Position numbers and translations under genes: made by a program. Shown here one piece after another: positions 25,278-34,168 of a stretch of DNA of 64,000 nt; within the stretch, counting starts at the first letter, position 1, and each line of letters begins with the position of its first letter. Location of the stretch: assembly GCA_039928925.1 (NCBI GenBank), contig JBDSSF010000001.1, positions 1 to 64,000 of the forward strand. The letters are read 5' to 3'. The notes under the pieces were generated by a model. The model saw only the letters and a program-made list of their open reading frames with translations, made no database searches and was not told where the DNA came from. Source of the DNA: Candidatus Saccharimonadales bacterium. Lineage in GTDB: Bacteria > Patescibacteriota > Saccharimonadia > Saccharimonadales > Saccharimonadaceae.

Positions 25278-27493
25278 TGGCTTCGAGGTTTTGGGTTGGT
25301 GGTGTCGGGTCATGGACGGCAATTGCCACAGCGAACTGGTCGGCTACGAGTGGAGGTGCCGCTGGAGCAAGCGCTCCGACTACATCTGATGATGCGATTT
25401 TTGACACTAACTCAGGCATAATATCTGGGAGTATCATCACAATAAACGGTGGGGTTTGTTTGTCGTGGCAAGTGGCAGGCCCTGCGGTTAAATATTCTGT
25501 TTTTAGTCTTGGATCTAATTTTTCTCCAATTGGTTCAGTGATATTAAATGGTAATAGTAGCCTCAATCGTATCCAAATTGTTAGTAATATCCCAGGTACT
25601 TCTCGCACGATAACTATAGGCACACTAGCAGCAATGAGTAACATAGATTTTATGGACACTATTGGAGCTGGCGCAGCTACACCGTTTACTGGAACATCAA
25701 TTGGCGATTGCCAAGGAAACTCTGGTATTACGTTTGATGTGTCGAAAACACTGTATTGGTACGGCAACGCAGGTGTCGCCTCTGATGTAACCAAGTGGTT
25801 TCTAGCAAGTGGTGGGGCGGGAGGTGCTGGAAGAATACCTCTAGCCCAAGATGATCTCATCTTCGATGCAAATTCTTTTTCGCTCGCTTCTCAGACCATC
25901 ACCTTTGATATGCCAGCTATGGGTCGGAGTATAGATATGTCAGCTGTCAATAAGACGGTATCATGGGCTGACACGAATGCAATCGGGCAATCCTTTTACG
26001 GGAGTTTATTCATGCCACCTACAGCCCTGTCGGTCTTGAGCGGAGTATCCTATATTTTTGGTACTGTAGGACTTATCGCGAGGGGTCGAGGTAGTTATAC
26101 GCTAGGGGGTGTAGGTGGCGTTCACTATGGAGCTGGACTTATCATACTTGCTCCCGGTGGAACTTATACGCTGAGTGGTAATATCGGAACTGGTAATGCG
26201 AATTTCAGTATTACGGCTGGGACCTTGGATACGAGTGTTAATAGCTATAGTATTCGCTGTCTTGGTCTGGTATCAAGCGGTGCTTTAACTAGGTCGGTTA
26301 TCTTGAATAATAGTACTGTCAACGTGCAAGGATTGACTATCTTTTCGCTGACAGCCGTTTCTTTTACCGTAACAGGATTAACAGTCAGCGCCGGTAACAC
26401 TACTATCAATCTTGTTGACTCCCAGCCAGCTAGTAGGAGTTTTGTTGGCGCTGGGCAAAGTTTCGGAACTCTGAATTATACAAATGCTGGCTCATCAGGA
26501 AGTCTCGTAGTCACGGGGGCTAATACTTTCACTACTATCAATGTCGGCACGGGTCGCACGCTAACACTGCCGAGTAGTACAATCACAACGGTCACGAACT
26601 TTAACGCGGCGGGTACGAATAACGGCTACGAGTACTTTCCTGGAGCAACTGGTAGTCTTGTATCAACTCCGAGCGCTATAGCACTGCAAATAACGGGCGA
26701 TATCGACCTGCGCTGTTACATGGCCGCTGATAACTACACGAATAATCCAGTAGTACTAATCGCTAAAGAATCGGATACCGCCCATCGGTCCTACCGATTT
26801 GAACTAAACTTACAAAAGCTGCAACTCATGCTATCGGCTGATGGTATCGCTCAGAATCTCACTACGAGTTCAACCAACATACCGTTTGCTGCCAGCGCTG
26901 CCGGCTGGGTAAGAGCAACCTGGGTAGCTTCGACGAATATCGTGCAGTTCTTTACTTCTGCTGACCCAGTTTTTACGGCACCTAGCTCTGTTAGTTGGAC
27001 CCAGTTAGGAACGAACCAAACTAATGCTGTAGCTTCCATATTTAATTCAACCTCACCAGTCGAGATAGGCACCAGAGATGGGGGTATTATCAGCTTTTTC
27101 CCTGGCAAAATGTATAGGGCACAGATTTTGAGCGGCGTTGGTGGAACGGTTGCATTTGACGCAAACTTTACGACCAAACCCTTCGGGGCTAATAGCTTCA
27201 CTGAATCGTCTGTTAATGCTGCTACGGTGACAATAACGGGTGCTGTGGCGCAAGCGGGTGATGGCCGAACCGCTATAAATGCCTCTACGTCTGGTACGGC
27301 AGCTACGCTCTCGAAGGCTAGTGGTGTCGTCTCGGCCGATTACCTCACAGTTCAAGACTCTACCGCTAATGGGGGCGCCACATTCTATGCGGGGTCAAAT
27401 TCCAAGAATGTTTCTAACAACACTGGCTGGATATTTACTTCTCAACCCGCGACTGCTATCGGTGCAACATCACTGATGATGGGTGTTGGTTAG
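25277..27493 (+). CDS. Large tail/adhesin-like protein with LamG-like domain
   Basis: 738 aa. Two copies of a RFWVGG/NWSATSGG...DDAIFDTNSG type motif (at about 4-40 and 155-195) start the two halves of a beta-solenoid-like region. At about 460-650 a LamG/concanavalin-like domain is visible (ITGDIDLRCYMAADNY, YRFELNLQKLQLML, WVRATW, PVEIGTRDGG, FFPGKMYRAQI). It has no signal peptide. It is coupled to the preceding gene by TAATG. Such domains bind glycans in phage tails and adhesins. Confidence 0.65.
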   Translation: MASRFWVGGVGSWTAIATANWSATSGGAAGASAPTTSDDAIFDTNSGIISGSIITINGGVCLSWQVAGPAVKYSVFSLGSNFSPIGSVILNGNSSLNRIQIVSNIPGTSRTITIGTLAAMSNIDFMDTIGAGAATPFTGTSIGDCQGNSGITFDVSKTLYWYGNAGVASDVTKWFLASGGAGGAGRIPLAQDDLIFDANSFSLASQTITFDMPAMGRSIDMSAVNKTVSWADTNAIGQSFYGSLFMPPTALSVLSGVSYIFGTVGLIARGRGSYTLGGVGGVHYGAGLIILAPGGTYTLSGNIGTGNANFSITAGTLDTSVNSYSIRCLGLVSSGALTRSVILNNSTVNVQGLTIFSLTAVSFTVTGLTVSAGNTTINLVDSQPASRSFVGAGQSFGTLNYTNAGSSGSLVVTGANTFTTINVGTGRTLTLPSSTITTVTNFNAAGTNNGYEYFPGATGSLVSTPSAIALQITGDIDLRCYMAADNYTNNPVVLIAKESDTAHRSYRFELNLQKLQLMLSADGIAQNLTTSSTNIPFAASAAGWVRATWVASTNIVQFFTSADPVFTAPSSVSWTQLGTNQTNAVASIFNSTSPVEIGTRDGGIISFFPGKMYRAQILSGVGGTVAFDANFTTKPFGANSFTESSVNAATVTITGAVAQAGDGRTAINASTSGTAATLSKASGVVSADYLTVQDSTANGGATFYAGSNSKNVSNNTGWIFTSQPATAIGATSLMMGVG

Positions 27494-27960
27494 TACGCTT
27501 TCCTGTCCAATATAGCAATTATTGTACGACCGGTATGAAATGCCATTGCTTGCAGCGTAGGAGGTGATGCTTGAGATCATAAATTTTCTGGATATGCAGT
27601 AAATACTATGCAAGTACGTCTCTCAACTTCCAAAACTATTTTGATGGAATAAGACGGGTTTATGGTAGGCTTGTATGATGAATGGATCAGTTGCCAGCTC
27701 CTGCGGCTAAAGCCGCAATGCAGACTCATATGATTCAGTTGTTACTCTGACCGCTTCTTCATAGCTTATGCCACTAATAAAGTCAGGGCAGGGTCACCGC
27801 TACCTGCAACATAGCAACGCCAACTGTGTCGGGCACTTCAGGGTATGTTTCTCTAGGCGTTAATATACTGTATGGCGTTTAAAGGTAACATTATCTACTG
27901 AATCACAGCCTCCAGTAAAGCGCGAGTCAATGAAAGGAGCTTATGGTATACTATACCTAA
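27494..27960 (+). other. Intergenic region with fragments
   Basis: About 470 bp without an intact gene. It contains a perfect hairpin TGCGGC-TAAA-GCCGCA (27703-27718), an apparent pseudogene fragment (27700-27870) and TATACT 8 nt before the 27961 ORF. Confidence 0.4.
27700..27870 (+). pseudogene. Decayed C-terminal end of a tail-like protein
   Basis: Three short stretches in different frames read like one protein end: ADSYDSVVTLTASS, then AYATNKVRAGSPLPAT, then TPTVSGTSGYVSLGVNILYGV cut by frameshifts (last 20-residue part ends at TAA near 27880). The style matches the Ser/Thr/Val-rich fibre proteins nearby. Confidence 0.35.
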
Positions 27961-28059
27961 ATGAGTAAGCCTAATTTATCACTGTCTACACTCAATGCCA
28001 CACATGCGCAAAAACTAGCAGGGACTCGAAGCAATAAAAATATAGGCTATCTTTCATGA
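27961..28059 (+). CDS. 32-aa truncated copy of the adhesin N-terminal module
   Basis: ATG at 27961 gives MSKPNLSLSTLNATHAQ, a divergent copy of MSKANLPLSTLNATYAQ, then 15 further codons and TGA overlapping the ATG of the next gene (ATGA, 28056-28059). It may be a remnant of a cassette whose body was lost, now working as a coupling ORF. Confidence 0.55.
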   Translation: MSKPNLSLSTLNATHAQKLAGTRSNKNIGYLS

Positions 28060-28101
28060 GTAAAGCAAACTTACCGTTATCGACACTTAATGCCACGTAT
28101 G
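28052..28101 (+). repeat. 50-bp exact repeat, adhesin N-terminal module (copy 2)
   Basis: Identical to 21028-21077. Confidence 0.9.
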
Positions 28102-29618
28102 TAACGCATGCGGCAACATCGTCTCGTTTCGCTTTATCTTCACTTGCATGGCAAGGATTATACGCAAGAACACAGCCAGTCGTGAACGTACCAGGTGGTC
28201 ACACCGGGACATATCGTCCCGTCGCGGTGGATCCCAATTTCTCAGGTGTAAATGGTACGGGTCGTCTCTGGGGTGTATCAAATGCTCATGGCTATATAGT
28301 ATTTACTGATGATGACGGAGTTAATGGTACTGCTACTACAGCGAACCCGACCACTGATGCAGTACCATCCGGTGTAGTAGGTATGTACTTTGCAACTGAT
28401 AGCAGCGCGAATAAGTGGGTCTTTCTAGTCACCGGTACTAGTGCTTCGGTACCATCTTCAGGGGAGATATGGCGCTCACCAGCACCGAGTGCGACAGGTA
28501 CGGGTTTAGTCTGGACCTGCGTGTGGAGAGCAAACGGTCTGGCACTGGGTCCAGGTAGTAGCGCGGCATTTGCACCAGTCAACTCAACCATGCGCAATGG
28601 TTCTTTTGCAGTTGATCCATCTGGACATGCTTTTGCCCTTACCTACGGTTCGCCGAACGCAACTCAACAATTTCCTACACTATCCGATGGCATTATGCGG
28701 GCTGGCTCGAACCGCTTAACTTCACTTGGAACGAAGTTTTCGGCATCTATGATTGGACAAGTTGTCACGGTATCAGGTGCTGGTGCGGCCGGTAGTACCT
28801 ACACGGGCACAATCACGTCAATCGAATACACCTGTCAGAATATAGCCGTATTGAATACCCCAGCTGCGACTGATTCATCCGCCGCAACAATTACTTTTAC
28901 AAATACAACACTGGGGGCCGGCGTCTGCGTAGGTGGTCCGGCGATTTACCACTCGGCGAATATCTTTACTGCGACAGCTGGAAGTGTGACGTGGACATTA
29001 TCTAAGCAGTGGCCACAAGCAAAACACGGACACGCCGTTAAAATTATTGGTGGTTACCCGTGGGTATCACTCGGTGATATGGGTGGTACTGCTCAACCAT
29101 ACATCCAATTCCCTGATATTGGTATATCCCGTGCAACGTCGCTCACGTCTCCAACTGTGTGGAGCAACCCTGGCGTCGCAGGAAGTGGCGGCAGCGGGAC
29201 AACCCGAGACGTCATATCTTTCTTCCCAGTAACTTTCAATGGAAAAACGGTAATTGTTGGGGAGTCTGACGGGAGTATAAACGATGGACCACTTGTATTT
29301 CCGTCCGCTGCACCTGGAGTATCTGCTGCAGTGACGGCTCTCCATCAGATACCGTTTGTCTACGGACAAACGATGCGATCGATGGGTCTCACTCCAGAGA
29401 ATAATCTGATCTGGGCGGGCGTCTCGGAAAATGGAGCCCATGGTACTGCCGACTCCCTATGGATGAGCGCACCGCCATTTGATACGCCGCACCTCCTAGA
29501 GGACGTAAACTCAGCAACTCTCATTTCAAGCCAAATCCTGAGTGATGCGGTGATTTCAAATGGGTACTGGTGGGCGGGCACATATCGGATAGCTTACGAC
29601 AAACTTATCGGTCAGTAA
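28056..29618 (+). CDS. Beta-propeller-like adhesin with shared N-terminal module
   Basis: 520 aa. It starts with MSKANLPLSTLNATY, identical to the 21032 gene, and then a different body. Repeated blades with WxCVWRANG, GRLWGVSNAHGYIVFTDDDG, HAFALTYGS, GGYPWVSLGDMGG and NLIWAGVSENGAHG suggest a BNR/sialidase-like beta-propeller. Two cysteines occur in the middle. It is the last gene of the array. The TGA of the 32-codon ORF overlaps its ATG. Probable role: glycan or protein binding at the cell surface or in a fibre. Confidence 0.65.
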   Translation: MSKANLPLSTLNATYVTHAATSSRFALSSLAWQGLYARTQPVVNVPGGHTGTYRPVAVDPNFSGVNGTGRLWGVSNAHGYIVFTDDDGVNGTATTANPTTDAVPSGVVGMYFATDSSANKWVFLVTGTSASVPSSGEIWRSPAPSATGTGLVWTCVWRANGLALGPGSSAAFAPVNSTMRNGSFAVDPSGHAFALTYGSPNATQQFPTLSDGIMRAGSNRLTSLGTKFSASMIGQVVTVSGAGAAGSTYTGTITSIEYTCQNIAVLNTPAATDSSAATITFTNTTLGAGVCVGGPAIYHSANIFTATAGSVTWTLSKQWPQAKHGHAVKIIGGYPWVSLGDMGGTAQPYIQFPDIGISRATSLTSPTVWSNPGVAGSGGSGTTRDVISFFPVTFNGKTVIVGESDGSINDGPLVFPSAAPGVSAAVTALHQIPFVYGQTMRSMGLTPENNLIWAGVSENGAHGTADSLWMSAPPFDTPHLLEDVNSATLISSQILSDAVISNGYWWAGTYRIAYDKLIGQ

Positions 29619-29776
29619 TGTGAGAACTCTTGTTTATGTTGTTACCTAAAATCTTAAGCTTTTCTATATACTTATTGAATCATATGTGGTGTTATAAATT
29701 AGTCTCAAAAAGACTAGAAATCTAGATAATTGTCGCTTAACAGTAACGTCTGTGAGTTATTTGCTATAGTACATAT

Positions 29777-30118
29777 ATGGTATTGCATATTAAAGTCTAC
29801 GAAACCAAGAGTGGTCAGACGCCCGTAGAAACCTTCATTAAAGGCATGCAGCCACCAGCTCAAGCAAAACTAGCTCGTCTCCTCACTATGCTTGAAGAGT
29901 TTGGGGCAGAACTTAGTATGCCGCACTCTAAACCACTTGGTGATAGCCTCTACGAACTACGAATACGTGGCAAGCAAGAGGTACGTGTTTTTTATATATT
30001 CGCTGTAGCCCGACACATTTATCTTCTCCATGCCTTTCAGAAAAAAACCCAGACAACACCGAAGAAAGAGCTAACCATCGCCAGACAGCGTCAAATAGAA
30101 ATCGAGAGTATACCGTAA
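29777..30118 (+). CDS. higB: HigB/RelE-type toxin (Gp49-like)
   Basis: 113 aa of the phage Gp49-like/HigB family in the RelE superfamily: TPVETFIKGMQPPAQAKLAR, LGDSLYELRIRGKQEVRVFY, YLLHAFQKKTQTTPKKEL. Such toxins cut mRNA at the ribosome. TATAGT preceded by TGC ends 6 nt before ATG, so it is probably leaderless. The antitoxin follows 71 bp downstream, the reversed order typical for higBA. Confidence 0.85.
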   Translation: MVLHIKVYETKSGQTPVETFIKGMQPPAQAKLARLLTMLEEFGAELSMPHSKPLGDSLYELRIRGKQEVRVFYIFAVARHIYLLHAFQKKTQTTPKKELTIARQRQIEIESIP

Positions 30119-30132
30119 AAGGGATAATCCTA

Positions 30133-30164
30133 TTGACTGTATTATAACTTATAAGTTATAATAC
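30133..30164 (+). promoter_or_regulatory. Antitoxin promoter overlapped by 26-bp palindrome
   Basis: TTGACT (30133-30138), 18-bp spacer, TATAAT (30157-30162). Bases 30139-30164 form a perfect 26-bp palindrome covering spacer and -10, the expected operator for HigA autorepression. AAAGGA precedes the higA start. Confidence 0.8.
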
Positions 30165-30189
30165 AGCACAAGATAACGAAAGGACACTC

Positions 30190-30462
30190 ATGAAAGACTG
30201 GAAGACAATTAAGCAAGAATTACTCAAGAACCCTGAGGTTCGTACGGCCTACGATGAACTTGAACCGGAATATAAACTTGCACACAGTCTGATCAAGGCA
30301 CGCATCGCTCAAAAGATGACCCAAGCAGAGCTCGCAGAACGAGCAGGCGTCAGTCAGGTGATGATAGCCCGACTTGAGAGTGGCACCAACAACTCAACCG
30401 TTGGGACAGTGAGCCGAGTTGCTGCTGTACTGGGTAAAGAACTGAAACTGGTCGCTGCTTAG
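30190..30462 (+). CDS. higA: HigA-type antitoxin (XRE HTH)
   Basis: 90 aa. A helical N-terminus is followed by an XRE helix-turn-helix (about 35-88: KMTQAELAERAGVSQVMIAR, LESGTNNSTVGTVSRVAAVL). It should neutralise the 29777 toxin and repress at the palindrome just upstream. Its own promoter lets it be made in excess over the toxin. A strong terminator follows. Confidence 0.87.
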   Translation: MKDWKTIKQELLKNPEVRTAYDELEPEYKLAHSLIKARIAQKMTQAELAERAGVSQVMIARLESGTNNSTVGTVSRVAAVLGKELKLVAA

Positions 30463-30526
30463 CAGCTTCCTTAGGTACCTAGCCCTAGCCGTCAGGGCAC
30501 TGCTACCCAGATATAGTAAAATTTAA

Positions 30527-30556
30527 AAAAGAGGGCTCAAACAAGAGCCCTCTTTT
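30527..30556 (+). terminator. Terminator of higBA
   Basis: 12-bp perfect stem AAAAGAGGGCTC / GAGCCCTCTTTT with 6-nt loop, T-tract included. It is symmetric and could serve both strands. Confidence 0.9.
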
Positions 30557-30665
30557 GTATATACCAATAACCTTATAACAACAGGAGGCCGTTCGCGGTA
30601 AAACCATCATAAAACAACTCATACTAAACCCAAACCATTTCCTAACAAAACAAAAACCAGATCCC

Positions 30666-31535
30666 TTGCGACTCGCCTACATTGGCTTCTTGTCACGCTA
30701 CAACGGCTATACCCTCGCATCCTACCGGCTTCATCTGGAGCTCTGGTTCCGTTGGTGTAGTATCCACCATCTACCGCCACTGCAGGCCAAGCGAGCACAC
30801 CTTGAACTATGGCTCCGAAGCTTAGAACAAGCAGGGTTATCCTCTTCCACACGGGCACAGAAGTTCGGCATTATCCACTTGTTCTATAAATATGCTCGGA
30901 TAGATCGGATTATTCCAGAAAGCCCAACTGAACACATCACGCGCCCTCGGGTGCTTAGTGGCTCCCGCAAGCTCACCTGGTTGCCAATTCTTGACTCTGT
31001 AGCCCTGCTCAGTGTCGCCATGAAGACTGGTGAGCGCGAGCATGTCATTGTGGTCATCCTGAGTCAGATGGCACTCCGTGTCGGCGAGCTGTGTTCTTTG
31101 AACGTCAGTTCCATTCAGCGCAACCAAGGCTGGCATGTACTTCGCTTCAAGGGTAAGGGCGGCAATATCTACGAACGAGTCATACCCATCCAGGTTATCT
31201 CCGATCTAGAGAAGCTCATCGATGGGAAAGACCCAGATGAACCGTTAGTACTCAATACCCGTGGTGACCGCATGAACCGAGCATCGGTTGCTCGACTGGT
31301 GAATAAGCTGGCTGCAAGAGCTGGTATATTTCGGCCAATTACACCGCATGGCTTACGCCGCTCAGCCGCTACCAACATGCTGGCTCAAGGTATACCACTG
31401 CGAGATGTCCAATTGCAGTTACGCCATGTCGATCCAAAGATGACCATGCGCTATGACCAAGGTAAGAATAGTATAGATAGGTCCGCAGTCTTGCCGTATG
31501 CCTCGAGTCAGTATGGGATGTTATATACCAACTAG
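30666..31535 (+). CDS. Tyrosine recombinase (XerC/D-like integrase)
   Basis: 289 aa from TTG at 30666. SAM-like core-binding domain (1-85) and catalytic domain with Arg in ALRVGELC, Lys in FKGKGGN, HGLRRS, LRHVDPKMTMRYDQ giving His and the nucleophilic Tyr. The frame is open further upstream to beyond 30591 without an ATG or GTG, and AGGAGG stands at 30583 with no canonical start at the right distance, so the true start may be non-standard or lost. It is next to a VirD4-like gene, suggesting a second integrated element. Confidence 0.85.
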   Translation: MRLAYIGFLSRYNGYTLASYRLHLELWFRWCSIHHLPPLQAKRAHLELWLRSLEQAGLSSSTRAQKFGIIHLFYKYARIDRIIPESPTEHITRPRVLSGSRKLTWLPILDSVALLSVAMKTGEREHVIVVILSQMALRVGELCSLNVSSIQRNQGWHVLRFKGKGGNIYERVIPIQVISDLEKLIDGKDPDEPLVLNTRGDRMNRASVARLVNKLAARAGIFRPITPHGLRRSAATNMLAQGIPLRDVQLQLRHVDPKMTMRYDQGKNSIDRSAVLPYASSQYGMLYTN

Positions 31536-31572
31536 ACGTATGAGAAAAAGATAAAGAGACGGGGTATTTGTT

Positions 31573-33960
31573 TTAGTGAGATACTATCGTCTCGCCGCTC
31601 ATTGGCTCTTGAGCATCCACGCCTGTTATACGGCAGTAAAAGTTATAGGCCGAAAGGTTTGAGATTTCACCCTTTTCGAGGTACGGCTCGAAGAGGGGTA
31701 GCAGTAATTCTTCATCCTTCGGGCTGCCTGTTCGGAATACTATAATGGTACCGACATTCGCCAAGATGATATTCACTAGTTTTTGGTCGTTTTGCTGCTG
31801 AGTGGATTGCTCAGCCATTGTTAAGTACACCTTATACTTACGTGATTCACTGAGCATCTGCGTGAATGATAGCGTTGCGAAGTTTTGAAACTCATCGACG
31901 TAAAGATAGAATGGCTTACGGTCATCTTGTTTTTTCTCAGAACGTTTGAGAGCGGCCAATTGCAGTTTGGCGAGGATTGTTATGCCGAACAGCATAGACG
32001 TATCCTCGCCTAAGCGTCCTTTACTAAAATTACAGATCAGAATCTTGCTATCAAGTATCTCACTGAAATCGATGGTAGACTTCTCTTGCTCCAACATAGC
32101 CCGAGCACTGGCAGAGAACAAGAAGCGACCAATCTTAGCAGTGATACCGGCAGCCATTTTAACCTTCTGCATACTGCCAGCTTTGCCAAGCTCATTTTTC
32201 CAGAATGCTTTCAGATCTTCGTCCGTAAGGTTATTGATAGCATTCTTGGCAAATTTACCATCGTTTAGTAAACGAAAGATAGTAAACAAGGTTGGTTTTT
32301 CAAGAGTGAGTGCTGTCTGCGTTGCATTGCGTAGAATGTATTCAATACGGTGGCCACCACTATCATCCTCGGAAAATATCTTGCGCATGACCGAAATAAC
32401 TGACTCTGTAACACGGTCCTTTTCGCGGAGTAAATCGTTACCCGTGAGGCCGTCGGGTAGTTCAAGGAGATTGATACCAATCGGGTGATCAAGATCGTCC
32501 GGGTTGAGATAAATTAAATCTTTTTCTCGCTCTTTTGGAATGTATTCAAGTAGTTCCTCTGCAAAGTCACCATGCGGATCAATCACCGCGACACCTTTGC
32601 CGTTACGGATATCTTGTATAATCTGATACTTTAATAACGTTGTCTTACCGCTACCGGTACCGCCTACTACGTACATATGTCTTTCTCGTTCTGGTATCAT
32701 TAGCCCGATCAATGTCTCGTTGCCATGGTATTTGTTCACGCCAATAATGACATCGAGATCAAGGTGTCCGTGTAAGCTGACTGGCGCAGGTAACACTCGG
32801 CTGTGCGTGCGCATCATGCCTTCGGTGCGTATGATGCCATACGGAAAGTGGAATAACGTTGCTATCTCTGACATGCTGAGTACGGAACTATTGTATGGGA
32901 GGATAGAGCCGAGCCGACGGCTAAATAATAGACCAAGGTAGCGTTGGCGTGAAAGAGGAGATGGCCAGCGTGAGAGCTCAAGACGCTGGAACCCTTTTGT
33001 ATTGAGTGTCTCTAGTGAAGCCGTGAATTCATTTGTCAGGGCTGCTGCACGGTCTGGAGAAGAAACACTGAGACGTATGTCCGTCTGCAGTAACGGTTGT
33101 TCAAGTTTAGCGGCGACATTGTCATAGATAGTTGTTTCAAGACGCGTAAGCTCTCGCTCGGCACGTTCCTCGAATAGACTAGGTAGCCAGAGTACTAAGG
33201 CAAGAACTAACCCAATTTGCCACTGATGCGTCAGTCCTCCGACTAGGATAGCCGGTAGCCATATCCAGGCATAGGCAAGCACGCGGTAGCGCAGTTTGCC
33301 GTCAATCATAACGCTGCCTTTAGCGATTAGTACACTGTGGATCTTTTGTGCTCTGCGTGACGTATAGCGGCGAGTAACCAGTTGCAATGTAACCTCCTCT
33401 TCGTCACGTAACCGTGTCATTGAACCTGCGATAAAAGCAATGGGATCAGATTGCTCGAGACCTACATGTGGTTTTAATGGATAGGCAAAATGGCGGGACT
33501 GTCTGATGCTAGAAACGAGTACGTTCTCTCTTGGTTCTAAAGATAGCTCAACCTGGTTAAATCGGAGCTCTGTCATGTATGATGCAAAGTGCTTCTGAAT
33601 ACTAGGTAAATCCTGTCTCTCGGCAATAACGCGGTAGGTAATACCTTTCTTTTTGCTACCAATAATTTCGAACGAGACTGGACTGCCACTTGTGATTTGT
33701 TGTTGCAAAATAGCAAAGAGACTTTGGGTATTGTGGGGATGTATCGTAGATTGTTTCGGTGGGGTTATCTCAAGAGCGCCAAGCTCTCGTGGTCGTGAGA
33801 AAGCTACTATACGAGTAATGGTATCTGACACCGGTCGAAATACACGCCGCCATGTATAGTAGACAAGGCCTACGATGATGGCAGTATTGATAATCATGCT
33901 AAGGGGTCCGTCGCCAAAGATACGGGTAAATAGTGATGATGCAAATTGTATATTCATCAA
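31573..33960 (-). CDS. VirD4/TraD-like conjugation ATPase, copy 1
   Basis: 795 aa. N-terminal membrane segment (about 17-37) and another hydrophobic pair near 235-265; soluble AAA-type ATPase from about 400. Walker A GGTGSGKTTLLKYQ, then VIDPHGDFAEELL, GHRIEYILRNATQTAL, Walker B region YLYVDEFQNFAT and AEQSTQQQND. This is the coupling-protein-like ATPase of CPR and Gram-positive conjugative elements, which delivers DNA or proteins to a type IV channel. A paralogue is at 59567. It converges with the tyrosine recombinase. No relaxase is visible next to it. Confidence 0.82.
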   Translation of the reverse strand: MMNIQFASSLFTRIFGDGPLSMIINTAIIVGLVYYTWRRVFRPVSDTITRIVAFSRPRELGALEITPPKQSTIHPHNTQSLFAILQQQITSGSPVSFEIIGSKKKGITYRVIAERQDLPSIQKHFASYMTELRFNQVELSLEPRENVLVSSIRQSRHFAYPLKPHVGLEQSDPIAFIAGSMTRLRDEEEVTLQLVTRRYTSRRAQKIHSVLIAKGSVMIDGKLRYRVLAYAWIWLPAILVGGLTHQWQIGLVLALVLWLPSLFEERAERELTRLETTIYDNVAAKLEQPLLQTDIRLSVSSPDRAAALTNEFTASLETLNTKGFQRLELSRWPSPLSRQRYLGLLFSRRLGSILPYNSSVLSMSEIATLFHFPYGIIRTEGMMRTHSRVLPAPVSLHGHLDLDVIIGVNKYHGNETLIGLMIPERERHMYVVGGTGSGKTTLLKYQIIQDIRNGKGVAVIDPHGDFAEELLEYIPKEREKDLIYLNPDDLDHPIGINLLELPDGLTGNDLLREKDRVTESVISVMRKIFSEDDSGGHRIEYILRNATQTALTLEKPTLFTIFRLLNDGKFAKNAINNLTDEDLKAFWKNELGKAGSMQKVKMAAGITAKIGRFLFSASARAMLEQEKSTIDFSEILDSKILICNFSKGRLGEDTSMLFGITILAKLQLAALKRSEKKQDDRKPFYLYVDEFQNFATLSFTQMLSESRKYKVYLTMAEQSTQQQNDQKLVNIILANVGTIIVFRTGSPKDEELLLPLFEPYLEKGEISNLSAYNFYCRITGVDAQEPMSGETIVSH

Positions 33961-34168
33961 TACCTCACCATCCTATTTTTGTGGGATGTTGCTTCTATAG
34001 TAACGTAGTTATCCACAGATGCAAGAGTGGTACGTGAAAAAACTGACCAACTATTTCACAATAACAGAAATGTAATAGCAAGGAATTGCGGTAAGTGAGA
34101 CGCTACCAATGGTATATATACTTCAACATAAAACGCCAAAACTATCAGTATCTGGTATGATGAGCTGT

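Noticed and set aside
27943-27960. Five-codon ORF after AAAGGAG (ATG GTA TAC TAT ACC TAA)
   Set aside because: Too short to support as a gene; the same bases contain the likely -10 box TATACT of the next ORF.
19726-29618. Intact prophage or contractile injection system
   Set aside because: No terminase, portal, major capsid, tape measure, sheath, baseplate hub, spike or lysis gene can be seen on either side within the window; only fibre and adhesin types occur.
19726-29618. Diversity-generating retroelement for the fibre genes
   Set aside because: No reverse transcriptase gene and no adenine-biased template/variable repeat pair was found; the only exact repeat is the 50-bp N-terminal module.
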